NCBI GenBank assembly: GCA_946621465.1
Contig: CAMOOO010000002.1
Location: 62,001-126,000, forward strand
Length of the DNA stretch: 64,000 nt
Reading direction: 5' to 3'
From: an uncultured Clostridia bacterium
GTDB taxonomy: Bacteria; Bacillota; Clostridia; Christensenellales; DTU072
In this document: piece after piece, positions 59,801-64,000 of the stretch
Numbering within the stretch: the stretch's first letter is position 1
How the letters are laid out: each line of letters opens with the position of its first letter
Notes under the pieces: generated by a model
What the model was told of the DNA's origin: nothing
What the model saw: the letters and a program-made list of their open reading frames with translations, nothing else
Databases searched by the model: none
Translations under genes and position numbers: made by a program

Positions 59801-62800
59801 CACCCGATTCCGTTGCGTAAATCTTATCTTCCGTATTCTCAATGGTCCCCGTCACGTCGCCCGCTTCGGACGCAACGTAATAGTTCGGGCTGTCTTTGAA
59901 GTAAGTAGCCCAGATCTCTTTGGTCATGTAGGCGCTGACGTTGGACAGAGAATTCAGTACCGTATAAACTTCTTGATACCACCCGTTGACGCTTGCGCCC
60001 TCCAACGTTTCTTCATACTTCGAGAACACGTAAGTCACCAAGTTGACTACGACGTTGGCTTTTTCGCTGACGTCGGACGGCGTAGAATCCTTCCATGCGT
60101 CTATAGCGAGGGCAACGGGATTGCTTCCGTCATCGATAGACGATCTGATGTCATCGAAGTAATCGGTGGTGACGTACCCTCTTAAACTGTCGTAGAACGC
60201 GGCAAGTTCCTGCGCGTACGGCAGAGACTTATAGACCAGATAGTTATTGTAAGTGGTCTTTACCGCGTAGCTATTGAAGATCTCTTTCGTCGCTTCGTTG
60301 ATACCTTTTACGCTATACGCGCGCTCCGACTGCAGTTGCAGGAGAATGCGCAGTTTTCTTGCTGAAGTCAGCGCGTTATACGCGGCCTCTCCGCCGGCGT
60401 AAGAAATGGCGTTATCTTTAAGTTTACCCAGATCGACGACGGTGCTGTTGATGGTCTCGTACAGCTCGCTCGTGTACTCTTCGTAGGGTTTTTCTCCCTC
60501 TTCTTTAGCTTCCGTCTCAATCAGCATTTTCGCTACGATATCGTAGTAATAGGAGTTGGCGGTGTAGTCGGTATCAAAGAGCAGCGTCACAAAGGACGTC
60601 CAGACGGTATCACAGTACCCATTGATGGTCGAGGAGAACTCCATGGTGTACACGTTGTTTCTGATCGCGGAAAGAACGTTAGTCAATGCCTCTCTCACGT
60701 TGGCGTTACCCGTAGTGTTCATATTGACGATGTCGGAGGCAAAATCTACGTAGCTGGCGCTGGACGTGTATACCGAACGCTCCAGTTGTTTAATGGCTTT
60801 TACGACGTCGCTTAAATATTCTACCGCGTTTCCGTTGTTCGTAACGGTCGTGATTCCGCCCCATTCGTTTCTGTATTTGTTGTACAGTTCGCCAGCCATT
60901 TGATTGACGATACTATTGAACCAAGTGACCATATTGTCGCTAAACGCACGCACTACCTGGGTAGAAGCGTTATTTAATAGGTACTCGACAATATCGTTCA
61001 TGTAGGTCAGAAGAAGCCCGTCTCTCGTCTCAATATAATCCGTTCTCCACTCGCTGAAGTCGCTGATGTAGAACGTTCTGCCTTTAACCGCAGCGTAGAA
61101 GGCTTGGTCAATTATCGCCTTTTCTTCGGCGGAAAGCACCGAATAAACGGTGTCAAAGACAATCTCGTCGAATTCCTCTTCTGCGCCGGTAACCGCCTTG
61201 AACGCTGCGTACTGTTTGGACGTTGCGCACGCTGCGTGTTCTTCAGGAACGCCCGGTTTGGTAATAGCGCGGTCTACGGCAATATAGCCGTACTCGTCGT
61301 AATGCGCTATGATAGAGTTATAAAGAGCATCGGTAAAGGTCGCAAAGAGCGATTTTATGGTGTTTCCATTATACGAATAGGAAGTCCATGCCTCAGTCGA
61401 ATCATAGTAATCGGCGTAATAACGATAGAATATCTCACGTCCTTCGCTTGCGCTGATCGCCGACGTTTTTCCGTGCAGGTAGTCAGACAGGATCGGATAG
61501 AGATTATCCGCCGTCAATTTAGCGTTCGACGCCGTGAATCCGGCCGCGGAAAGCGATCCGAAATCTTCCGCCAAAGAATCCGCCATTTGTTGCAAGAAAC
61601 CGATCTGGTCTTTCTGTTTATAGAAGGACGGCGTTGCGATCTTATAATACCGAGAAAGAACGTTCATAACGGACATTCCGATCTCCGTATCGCCGTAGGT
61701 CGGTTGATATTGTTCGCGTGTATAGTAGGTTTTTCCGCTCTGTCTCGTTTGGTCGGCGGTCGCGGTATAGGTATCGCGGGTCGTTCCGGAGAACGAGCGG
61801 GTCTCTTTTTCGTAGAGGATACTCGGCATGAAGTCGGCATCCGAGCTGAAGGTCGCCGCGGTGTAGTGGTTGACGTTCCAGACACTGATGTCACTGAGCA
61901 TCTTATCGGTGAGTTGCAACAGGTCTTTTGTCGTTCCCGTCGTAGAAATACGGTTGACAATAACGTCGCTGACGTCGTCGATGAGATCATAAACCGCTTT
62001 TATGGCGGCGTTATAATTTTCGAGAACTTGCTGATAAACCGTGTTGTACTGTGCATCCGCCCATTTATAAAGTCCGCTATATGATTGTCCTTTATAGGAG
62101 ATAGACGCCGATTTCAATTCTTCATCTTCGGCTACCAGCTGCTTCGTTGCCGTCGTATTCGGATCGCTCTTGCTGTATTCGTATTCGAAATCGCCGGTGA
62201 CCGTTACGTAACTTTCGTATTGCGCCTCGATCCAAGCGCCGTCCTTTTGGACACAGACGCTGACGGGATCGTTAGCGGTATAAGCGCGCATCTTGTAATA
62301 GTTGACCCCTTCTTTGTAGACGGAATCGGTGCATCTTGCGTAGCACAGCGGACTGCTGGACGCCATAACGTAGACCTCTTTATTGATTCCTCTGCCGATG
62401 GTATAGTCGGTACCGGCAACCATGAGGTCGGCAACGTACATCGTCTCCGAGTATGCATAATAGGAATCGGTGGAGTTGTACTTTTCTCCTTGCGTCGTGT
62501 CGATAATCTGATAATTGTTTCCGTCCTTTTTATAGACGATCCCTTTAATCGGCTGATTTTCGAAATATCCTTCGTTTATTATCATCAACTCGGGATCTGC
62601 GTGCGTGTATCCCTTTTGTTCGGTGAACTTAATACCGGTAGCTCCGGAATTGACGATGGCGTTGAGGGAGGCCGAGCCGTAGAGCGGCGACGTCTTTAAC
62701 GCGACGATGTTGATGGGCAATCTCACGTAGTAGATGTAGGTGTAGCTCTCTTTCCTCCACGTGTAGCTATTCATCTTGCTATCTTGTGCTACCTCGTAGG

Positions 62801-64000
62801 GATCGCTTTGGTTCACCTTATACTGATAGGTCCTTGCGTAGAAATTCTGTTGCGTGGTCGTTTGTCCGACAACGGAAGAGGAATACCACTGACTGTCGAA
62901 ATACTCTTTTGCGCTTTCGGTCAAAGTTTCCGCCAAATCCATTGCCGTTTTAACGCTGGGGTTCACTGCTTTGTATTTTTGAAGAATGGATCCTTCGATA
63001 CCCAGTTCATACGCAGCGACGACGCCCTGGATATAGGAGAGGAGATCTCCGTAGGCAGTCTGTACCATTTCGGAAGTATTTTCATCCGACGGATACGCTG
63101 CGATCATGTCGTTCGCAAGTCCGCGCAGGCTTTCCGCACATTCGGACAGCGCTCTCATCGCAGTGCGGAATTGATTGATCTGCGTATCGTATTTATCGCC
63201 GTACACCAAGTCGCAATGATATTCGAAATAAGTCCCGATATACGTAACGTTGGGCGACGCCACTTTCTGAGGTACGTAGTACGTCTTTCTTTCAAATTCG
63301 GTATCCGTCGTCAATACGAATTTAGTGTCGGATATTTTTTCATAATACTCTCCTTCCGGAATGGCATCCAGATAAGGAGTATTGGCTTCTTCTGTAAAGG
63401 TGTAGTACTCTTTTCCGCTACTAATGGCAGTATCCGCCGTCTTGAGATAGTAGATATCCTCTTTGGCAATGATGGTGTAAATAACTTTAGCGTAATCCTC
63501 GGCAACGAATTTGCCCTCGAATACGTCTTTCGATAGGTTCTTTAATAGGACGTCGTATACGACGGAGATAGCATCGGCTTCGCCCGATCCGTCCATATCG
63601 TTTTTGATCTCGATATATTTATTCCCGAGTTCCGTAACAAAGCTGTCGTATATCTCCATGTAGATATCGACGTTATCGGTAGAGAAGTAACTCTTTTCAC
63701 CGGTAATGGTACTGGTAATGTCGGAAATGGTAGCAAAGGACGAAGAGGTAATCGTGTCGCGCATCTTGACACGGATCTCCCTATCGTTACGGTACAGACT
63801 CTCGAACACGACGGAGTAACGGATCTCCTGCAATTCGCGATACCGTCTGAGGTCGGCGCTGTAACGAATGAGCTGGTCGTAGGCCGAAGAGCTGATCGTT
63901 CTCTTCAGTTCGGAAGCGTCCGCGTTCTGCACGTCGAACCAGTATACGATAACGTCGGCAAGAACGTTTTGGATTATAGATGCCCTGCCGGCGAACTCTT
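38847..64000 (-). CDS. Giant multi-domain surface-type protein, N terminus outside window (over 8,380 aa)
   Basis: A single uninterrupted frame of 25.2 kb. The codons from 63933 to 64000 remain open, so the true start and any signal peptide lie beyond the edge. No family recognised for the whole. Numbering from the GTG at 63932: about 1-1500 is mostly helical, Tyr- and Ala-rich; about 1500-2800 has alternating beta strands; about 2900-2930 is a strongly hydrophobic helix; about 3080-3500 holds three carboxypeptidase-regulatory-like domains (APVSGATVTYTSG, AVPLAGIKVIYN, DKDGEFSFSNANML); about 3600-8000 mixes dispersed repeats and Ig-like units (LPTRVYGYFTNGRS, GLPEKIYAYIETDKG). The C terminus (NNFDIYVRVIIN) has no LPXTG motif or anchor. 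Probably secreted and adhesive or structural (inference). It replaces the usual str operon upstream of rpsJ. Confidence 0.85.
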   Translation of the reverse strand, partial: EFAGRASIIQNVLADVIVYWFDVQNADASELKRTISSSAYDQLIRYSADLRRYRELQEIRYSVVFESLYRNDREIRVKMRDTITSSSFATISDITSTITGEKSYFSTDNVDIYMEIYDSFVTELGNKYIEIKNDMDGSGEADAISVVYDVLLKNLSKDVFEGKFVAEDYAKVIYTIIAKEDIYYLKTADTAISSGKEYYTFTEEANTPYLDAIPEGEYYEKISDTKFVLTTDTEFERKTYYVPQKVASPNVTYIGTYFEYHCDLVYGDKYDTQINQFRTAMRALSECAESLRGLANDMIAAYPSDENTSEMVQTAYGDLLSYIQGVVAAYELGIEGSILQKYKAVNPSVKTAMDLAETLTESAKEYFDSQWYSSSVVGQTTTQQNFYARTYQYKVNQSDPYEVAQDSKMNSYTWRKESYTYIYYVRLPINIVALKTSPLYGSASLNAIVNSGATGIKFTEQKGYTHADPELMIINEGYFENQPIKGIVYKKDGNNYQIIDTTQGEKYNSTDSYYAYSETMYVADLMVAGTDYTIGRGINKEVYVMASSSPLCYARCTDSVYKEGVNYYKMRAYTANDPVSVCVQKDGAWIEAQYESYVTVTGDFEYEYSKSDPNTTATKQLVAEDEELKSASISYKGQSYSGLYKWADAQYNTVYQQVLENYNAAIKAVYDLIDDVSDVIVNRISTTGTTKDLLQLTDKMLSDISVWNVNHYTAATFSSDADFMPSILYEKETRSFSGTTRDTYTATADQTRQSGKTYYTREQYQPTYGDTEIGMSVMNVLSRYYKIATPSFYKQKDQIGFLQQMADSLAEDFGSLSAAGFTASNAKLTADNLYPILSDYLHGKTSAISASEGREIFYRYYADYYDSTEAWTSYSYNGNTIKSLFATFTDALYNSIIAHYDEYGYIAVDRAITKPGVPEEHAACATSKQYAAFKAVTGAEEEFDEIVFDTVYSVLSAEEKAIIDQAFYAAVKGRTFYISDFSEWRTDYIETRDGLLLTYMNDIVEYLLNNASTQVVRAFSDNMVTWFNSIVNQMAGELYNKYRNEWGGITTVTNNGNAVEYLSDVVKAIKQLERSVYTSSASYVDFASDIVNMNTTGNANVREALTNVLSAIRNNVYTMEFSSTINGYCDTVWTSFVTLLFDTDYTANSYYYDIVAKMLIETEAKEEGEKPYEEYTSELYETINSTVVDLGKLKDNAISYAGGEAAYNALTSARKLRILLQLQSERAYSVKGINEATKEIFNSYAVKTTYNNYLVYKSLPYAQELAAFYDSLRGYVTTDYFDDIRSSIDDGSNPVALAIDAWKDSTPSDVSEKANVVVNLVTYVFSKYEETLEGASVNGWYQEVYTVLNSLSNVSAYMTKEIWATYFKDSPNYYVASEAGDVTGTIENTEDKIYATESGGVYTVETGTFSNLKTYYLLKRVTAYDPFGNATYLTATSEANTAFTAAGRPYFGQYASQYPIVATKLEVVNLVSQINDQSTDSEIEELFEKLSFTDESLILTEYVTLLRDNAQKEVNSLMMDSKVISETMHIDMYQSRISAKHIGEINLGVALSGSNTTLSAAIVRFYEDANGKITRDVPDFLSESDKAIYTEFDELKLYFSFGGFLMFGEKEGRTNLVNMVNLILSDLNISEIYLQFLTDTILGGAINARIALDMGAVLSGDENKIKNALNAELTMRYSLMKYDATGAATRFEQTLISVYIREGKIYLSLELFDTNISIALDFNTVSFVMSMLGMTDSDSSNAALLKRVIKAYNSENEVNPFAQLANAAASGNTSDMLQALVRVSSSEASLILTVDILVEVLGILLEEFRTSDAMIDLINLVFTQGEIKLEYGDDFGVLLHIYDNEKNSDGSIKQDNLGYDIKFGLLNNTQFSIDPEYFYNDFLDELKIKEDEGFFSKYYHSAFSLEDYLNGNVPEDYGISQMITDIAGTRLQVNVEMNLSSDVIRTVIDWSRLFDTLGAEGMEAFFYMKMMENASGNIRLVLSVDIDITDVFFDVRLSGYNSSGTNIFNIYEMSGILNSEMATPIFNPVFYFDMGEVNTDEKYKADGTTLYNFLGSNLIYIFLEMFDSNVANEYQEYVLNNLNASGVTGSDSALELSQIDWGRVLESVTLSEKTLGIRMSSAMINTLIQLLDESWTFEEIGNISLDIDFVNNTLMLKLPLDTALKDEDDNIVTDSKVAYSAAIGGVDIHIGDAIDFLGNNQSLEAKFSKYTNISEYIWIGELNSSLKINDDFNTLIDLSSITTSLVNGLNLQLQSNEKSLNQELDFVLRTQVDFKDISQIGLELLIKSKSGNTILGITFVGKYYDGTIYLDLSGLGYPAVYLTNINLGSYLKDMLSTLLNGLVAEEDTTTVAENASGHTGNEIGEDAEAAHEYNTIKDADFTTNMLFVLYDTDVFNVAMTGSLLYLLLDYIMEVPDMLPDIASLEIGYKKTNEELPEDKEALSGIRIVVDEHKHFSINYSFKRSYTFMIPRTKMSSSDYTEQLSHGVGTKTGFTKIDDLKNLYLSLELDAVINTVDDNGDKSVVIEQVEATLENLVGMEEGSIDLQCQDSYMKFSITLDVALDLTDLSKSLLVININYMDELLLGIYYVEGGVYLDAGTLGLIQAVANGVDIGSVLSGLLGGTLTLGEKGLDAQSMVLDILKLNLEGSTGKVTKASSSVEANAMNKELEELKTIYRRNARKGQYEELGTDQKEQLAREIEEKLDEIAKEYPSTMTQSTYDEVMSEIRLIVGLDSNDTLTDSSQKSALFSVLLYNDSIALVPQIDGLGDFLGIDLPDINSIVISSNNFNNISINFKLDESNRIILSVPEGGLHLEFNIGVGEAAGGRDKEMAAALKELIPTNLGEFGGFNGLFLNGNGLNTSMSDILNSVFDSIWTDGLNITLESRTDYWNRKDLYVWYPHVSTATGPNTYADDDAGYTGKDAEAFNTLIKVISIVIAAVKLIKTVVKLFTWNPSGIFDAIDTIQSIYGAIKDVVNEVNFEYENFPKLTRNKYSRASLTVRKTTNNIIDAILIAPSYKNGKGDVEAHIEHHMMMISATCEMSLSILGITIDMASILGGKMLGTALIGSKFSGDIPTFESNGMTLPVVLFPDGMAAYELDKEMGVYGRMYGTVHDTDGAPVSGATVTYTSGTGKTYTTTSDKDGNFNFLEIAITETSDRGSNLLGKMSKELLDHINDIHAAESSGMGLVNNKILPYSDYGGGTDRAKALNALSDYESKDTIDPRAAYLGYYDDGSVYDGQFTTERDFTFTYEGKEYQYLGNNYFYLTSDKGMLSVSKDGYSSYTQDNILIMPKEGNTALSYDAVIQDCTEGNNVEITVNGHVVLNSDQYGTSNSAADITKNANFINSKAVPLAGIKVIYNRGEQSAVSSTVNSNLGGFRMVINEYAGLRSRYTAASETYHNFGINTEGYQLKEAVGQGGFLADLGDGQYRYYVNSSDLDAAIRAICTPGNANKQTINVYVLVSRAGTRTVTVIGNIYTYEKAEVTPNTAIKGEYYEYREGTHSYVATGDSTFSASKDYYQKVVPDVDSYQIWVAHRNGDNASTLNADASTQSDGVTTALSSLTNDASPYAYNFNGDWKTIGVADFYDLEADDFSTNVDKDGEFSFSNANMLLGLDYRFKIRSSLYQNVNVEITPGEGANGVFTYTDGYSRSANKCYYLSDGISGYTYTDYSYINLSVELVKRPEHWSDNFGKKDSSFIIQGVRLRLGSDILDNTSAYDSDYNDYELDHETGGYEMYNNYTYIELWLDSTQLNGILFGVLGALYGMLGITSVASDAKITPQDISLGDYMDEDDYREEYATESELLNNDSVKDILGAKKDAYLGRYNESDFAIFDPIYQEAGAYYQAVASAAAKMSAGLVHFILKYVLEDFAKLHQLTLGDSGFGGFLSKVVGLFVDDSEIDYEQIGLMDVIAFTISSPHTWSKIPYVGGLLETLGVELGNLLMDLAAVFSAALPIYTSYNIFDTYDMSGSPLSSAQYKYKSPSGEKTDSLSNLFMGNSITKTYDSVVTSKGVYTMYQETKTFDRSAYVKVTLDASNPDAYLDNILLMLNGASFSKDAETKKVGEENLEDSSTASARQTTNNTNWHYNFWEYNGRVGDFFEAEITTYTETTYTEKEGSVTESEKPDLYLRNASTQQYVRYNNRGSDTSVYEKNDSGDDFRYYYVTESNTQKETGKIYTYKTDSSANYEIKAVDMRTMHIVKEGENVSYLSEFYTASNQLVSASTLTGGSKEYELYTNADSAARKGKEFTTNAQFMEDWIGSNNNQSYAIVDTYYYNELGEKVLYDRVFFYDAYGDKYVLYTDKEKSVEPTSLGSDFTRSDYAVRKQSAKTSKTGYENYTSVSAYGNINTEYNYYAYEEYKNGSRIVNEKDYVYYKVTIKDSSGEIYDVVKDFSGGLSGNWFDKAKTIGNWIKDGVNAVQEIIPDYTKQSVFDPLDDYAKQSKYIYDPTIVSDKEEDKYILYRDRDQSVSNSSLDGINPKYQYYTLVIHEDGKETVTHDYVFYTSNKTRNIKDDVYQELELVNTGLDLRVVSGSSRKGSVMPNIENVLTVSSTDGLYYVYGDMNSSWEIYEFKAPTKIVFHDPYDTTDFTVYGGTWASDGYDANTGRSNDDPSRDILSKDPSPILPTRVYGYFTNGRSTATEGIDISWDTAAIKLTPNGISESDKVYLRGYVGNTIFAEIQILCDPVEITTDLSKAPILEKIAKLDIIAGSFSTYCAANLVSQFTNEQRVSLYNRLAYYKEKTQVSESEMTGLYLKLSTSNTYVAYPEREQGDSSNPASVKCIYEKNGTKLKFYRKVVTDTYVPSSEYSAKYMTLNSLADPLGDGYLYIIASGSYGEAMMVETCSFAGGGSYYVVYANNMQDLLNSLPDMFVYQHETINESKEVLRKTTYIFNDLTWELTYTITGSVNDIEVKEEDVFLTQDTNATRTIWVDYATGRVWYKDFDEDEWYYFSTVNNPSEAERNSLYLKVSSELSYVLYPSRVISKSVATSSDCIYDNNGITLVFYKKTYGTESSKPQNIGVIDENYFIELEKSDYYSLKRYMTVVNSGNVIVSEYNVDGYNTMVFDVDKKGYYANATWFDLETETLWQFHEDDTPRDEVDNGYWYFIDDSMPKVTAWMDYTNGNVYYTETGDTWYTVSVNPTTGLTVKTIVTAPAGAGVFTNDYLTLVKNSTYAEKITLLSKSTAAGMERFALDKVKADGESYYDRYPEKLGYFSGDYLRWVYYYDLAHSSKGTSPEVFMQVVDGQKDRLYGVSNYYYGYDGSNIKEFTTLTVSYGNDYQNNESDKKRSTIKLTYRAYGLTEERDEKGAIIYDEKTGEPQMTELSSNTDYATIDFELSVAYTNGENETAKMDSVWDFTPVSVSRDIPGTVGGIVSVAGKYTLGSGTEGSRVSLEKLGYIGMVTINPLNNTRPYETLKDVVSLDIKIQKNNTLIRNWKVLKDSFTAIENAKGVSLSEYDSLDTSEQEFTVYYSIVDNLGKVQRLKIYVLIQSAMIEGISSDSVTDNVSIAAYETTQGDLMQTLLSELVLPGKQDEISIEYSSGDVEKVMLGDATVSYNAVYRYSADELYPGDKSKSDVEQHFWVEGVIYIKGTSGVSYSIPYLNYKDSKEITVDVHVGSQGYTTIDMELIQTNILRQSAHANTAYTKRKAEAAAFDVLYERANQATKKRLSALLKKDNNANKANAWETWYAQFENTAQEGYSERYSPSDLLYLDMILAEEELKYVQKNTTRVLSDGYDNIFASGVVSTKKMTEIYTGIKTENPSYSTVSTKALVWEQWFETYTRKSYPITRRVMARVVETTEPFFLSTSDKVSIEASDLTVDGKYIRNVVFRDTSAIATVIHWDDLPSLLTTLNAWLSYNGNIINADGFLSDYLFGQQRVVDMPIHMASINITGIAFKEIGEYTIYYNDGVSGRTQRKDPVSGTLLNSYDYMFIRYSAFADGTDFSAVPNDYIGVCYKENVTKSASYDSIIATLTKDDFIWFKRDKESEVNDAIVYGEYAYYAGIGENNPDDYKYLYIRYSVNSDGEGYTTDLEGIETQNAKYTGIYIGSEADSAKLSKVNYKWYAGIDEGKTFGINPYDESSIDDALSSYLVQVYTPYDVASGLSSAITRKTTAYILTKGMDSSGKESTSGITYSSGIWEMATEIRADGREYVIWEYVNDTNNNGDPSDDGLKYNGKDTATSIRVLVRSRNYEKETSSSRKWQFWVTIDFKELGNGNPSSSSLYYSNVIKDATVSNIVGIRAVQAASGEYSSENITLGSAPVKGRHVITLNPYEYDLTKDVEIEVSFLSSGNSTTTLYATIDVEELGDFFKKATADTTLTIGGKTNCIQTVDITLCNSNIYWIENVEGIQYFRLEEDKTTTNIDFTTVVDDKVVGVYNWTAFDDINKLLPNKATVSGIVNGMITEVTLDVQWIEIDPYDMNGKQTRSPYGIPQATAKIGNKTFGWLYDTVPLYLYPERFGVNDINADDMPDGYAVYIDPYDTGSNEQKVKDTYKEARVTTSYATMKKESGEWDWDTGVLSKDQTLSIVIDSSAINYTQYRNSGFAESRYTITFRIGSTVTDAGGVSFDVRSDFDVSATLWSRKIVNVYIKDQNGVVISPTGNMYDHIDFDSYTYWIQYGSGSQLIEMTSEIQWEGIDDIEYTPGGGTYYITASIGEDKLRQTVRVPVLVTKAQLISLGRYDIETPGEMHLADDGVSEYIIDSNNMLRYSVGVGGRYELSGLRIEPFIGFVEYGSMEDTYYIDYNADGTTKKIADVMYGETDSGGRVDYTKYGLPEKIYAYIETDKGLESRVVYVDWDYRSVQQDMSISGGVYDKDATVKVVLATIYTYDEQGNKVNEQKMKLNTIVEDRTVQHYQVSFDGTNFVELDNIIYSTQNGGASTTYELLLNPYSMKNAMNPDDPKYSPVASTYSEDFNSDVFSYFRSVKISCNGDYVITYNLRADNYSIYDSSTGYATDVNNLYAGKSVNVDLKVGRSLSVVYNVVDDATEQNALNNGYYLRFKRTGNYILFKDRDVEQLASSRDCIYETDGGEFIYYKKVVVTDSAEDSDICATDACVLQVAPKTYGLEDSRSQFEEVIKVRILDMRYKWGNGLPKDAYYVDRYGVISEFDTEVQYAKTLSRFITGADADNYYLADGSRVLVGYEFEQISFDGTDINVNRYVLTSVTSDGNGGIAAIGYKKRTGTQAGKEINYGEGVGCLKVTFGTRNEREIGGTQVYDIPIVYVNRTVEKIVYVADPDTGKDDNMPNYDPDKGAFVFDPYVTYNNSDTGFNASREQGYFRGGQYSATLQFAMTTLDRVMATSTSTDASFTYKLSNQSLIGVTINDDSLYFRVTGGTYNVYAWVGAGVAKQVLPMKAIMKSRSIAYTLTDKNVGGVKSASCAYDSESKPVYYYEIGGKKYEIYNGMTINAFNPSLINTSTTALSVTPGSSTKVQVYMLNRTKFEAALKVYDYIGKTGISKEIINNVFNTNSASDVNFYVFFEDFANPIMYTLGANASESTWDASGTGYKYFLSWEEKSGKSNGVTYNNAINMSFKVDNAYGLSYKGTQMKLYLTIPGYGLGKDGQQKLYIELNQTEQYIITAMPTRGVWNKENSLNDVRDRNGNAIANVTCNGVVDVYATTWVKYFADYINYVNLDNNTSQNTFYGVDNSADKVYYLYDYSWSTTQYILAYDKITGRFTINSPYYYIVNGRNGITGFKMPDYIKINVGTKEQYEEYQSALAAFKAGETYQGKTNFSEWYKAWSDTANLKTYGETGTAISMIWSGGGSNYVTVNYDDEEVITTFSMTLDDQVYKMEIDNVQWLFNSTVGEVVAFRSFDVYGPDDIIMLPTREDANDDLDVVYKHSYLMPNNNTELTYDPGDNNTQVMYDETYGYKLYFRVKDKLSNRNSRTGDFVSQNYTITIYNISGGGTFRNSRNKWYFGNVDFNAKSAQYARITLGGKGGQVLLWQFDNLNADRRQISTNVPTVFFTDGRVNDGKFAEEGDEGYSEYVKNYETPPNGITLPDHLEQHFSGGAKTSTTTWIPLSYTLETDNERYGDSDYIYGNNVRIQEITDSTTGSVSYAVKSINGYAATSISQAQQWKDSTGTHSDSQNDDSVLILEKNCNQISRIKWSIDCNGAVYPNNAGKMTGTILAGTYSGMIRYYFDGTMIQKSGWKDYLKNWSSAVRTGGVKEPKNGYRLIVPNTQETSSGTADDGSLAYSTAGISLPGTYRYKQDSWKLSGSDNNYSIAKNKAIIYIKQNSEFDLKYMPNLVVGYNVKECNEYMKAIQDAAFGLGGLVLGWLTDQDEIDEIRETSLMLPWQEVKVYKKGNMSQELTFADIDTSVKGTYYDLHLNFTLHSEYNNPYFDEENGIVIPLIWYDWVWNTYKVRKEESSLTKYDNNFDIYVRVIIN
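42900..43040 (-). repeat. Internal repeat R1, copy 4 (giant protein)
   Basis: Encodes about 45 residues of the form YYLRF...NYILFKDR....SRDCIY..DGGEFIYYKK. The family pattern is (L/Y)YL(K/R)..S..YV.Y..R....S..CIY..(N/D)G..L.FY(K/R)K. Confidence 0.8.
45815..46235 (-). repeat. Two tandem phage-tail-like repeats (giant protein)
   Basis: Two units of the form (L/F)YIRYS...DG..F/Y....YIG(V/I)Y..........Y.W(F/Y). The first reads MFIRYSAFADGTDFSAVP ... DYIGVCYKE ... DDFIWFK; the second YLYIRYSVNSDGEGYTTD ... KYTGIYIGSE ... NYKWYAG. The layout resembles short repeats in siphovirus minor tail proteins. Confidence 0.6.
48993..49121 (-). repeat. Internal repeat R1, copy 3 (giant protein)
   Basis: Encodes LYLKVSSELSYVLYPSR ... 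SSDCIYDNNGITLVFYKK, aligning along its whole length with copies 2 and 4. Confidence 0.85.
49626..49757 (-). repeat. Internal repeat R1, copy 2 (giant protein)
   Basis: Encodes LYLKLSTSNTYVAYPER ... SVKCIYEKNGTKLKFYRK. It is the closest relative of copy 3, about 500 bases away. Confidence 0.85.
51532..51632 (-). repeat. Internal repeat R1, copy 1, shorter (giant protein)
   Basis: Encodes LYLRNASTQQYVRYNNR ... VYEKNDSGDDFRYYY. It lacks the CIY cysteine and a few residues in the middle, but keeps the LYL...YV.Y..R and Y-rich ends. Confidence 0.65.
54565..54700 (-). other. Carboxypeptidase-regulatory-like beta domain (giant protein)
   Basis: Encodes GRMYGTVHDTDGAPVSGATV followed by TYTTTSDKDGNFNFLEI. 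This is the classic G-x-V-x-D-x-x-G-x-P-(V/L)-x-G-A-x-V ... T-D-x-x-G-x-(F/Y) layout, a prealbumin-like fold common in extracellular proteins. Two looser versions follow near 53840-53960 and 53150-53230. Confidence 0.75.

Noticed and set aside
63932..64000. GTG at 63932 as the true start of the giant protein
   Set aside because: The frame stays open through the window edge and there is no signal peptide or ribosome-binding site at the GTG.

Overview
The window is bacterial chromosome and reads as Bacillota, class Clostridia. The evidence is the S10-spc-alpha ribosomal block with a KOW-domain RNA-binding gene between map and infA, zinc-ribbon forms of S14, S4 and L36, strong AGGAGG ribosome-binding sites, and the Gram-positive pairing of walJ with rlmH. 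Two very large surface-type proteins suggest an uncultured gut-type lineage. Christensenellales is a guess from general familiarity and was not tested. Every gene runs on the minus strand except nagB.

Reading in the direction of transcription (high to low coordinates), the window opens inside a giant gene, 64000 to 38847. It gives more than 8,380 residues in one frame with its N terminus outside the window. It is not a recognised family. It contains carboxypeptidase-regulatory-like beta domains, bacterial Ig-like segments, several dispersed internal repeat families and a long stretch of alternating beta strands. After about 435 bases of hairpins, a promoter and an untranslated leader comes the ribosomal block: rpsJ-rplC-rplD-rplW-rplB-rpsS-rplV-rpsC-rplP-rpmC-rpsQ-rplN-rplX-rplE-rpsN-rpsH-rplF-rplR-rpsE-rpmD-rplO-secY-adk-map-KOW-infA-rpmJ. 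A second promoter and structured leader then precede rpsM-rpsK-rpsD-rpoA-rplQ. The block ends at a strong bidirectional terminator that faces nagB.

nagB (plus strand) and a DUF4838 lipoprotein diverge from a 114-base region in which two near-consensus promoters sit back to back on an inverted repeat. This suggests a small amino-sugar or glycan module. Downstream of the lipoprotein gene a consensus promoter starts a 3,009-residue lipid-anchored BspA-type leucine-rich-repeat protein. Its stop codon overlaps the start of a phosphoribosyltransferase gene. The same run of closely spaced or overlapping genes continues through walJ, two CPBP membrane proteases, rlmH, an M14 peptidase, tadA, pth and mfd. 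A separate promoter then drives a SurA/PrsA-like lipoprotein that runs off the left edge.

The most unusual items are the two giant surface-type proteins bracketing the ribosomal block, which share a short sequence motif; the internal repeat families of the giant protein, one resembling phage tail-protein repeats; and paired CPBP proteases between walJ and rlmH, where an HtrA-type protease is usual. No tRNA, rRNA, CRISPR array, insertion sequence or integrase was seen.
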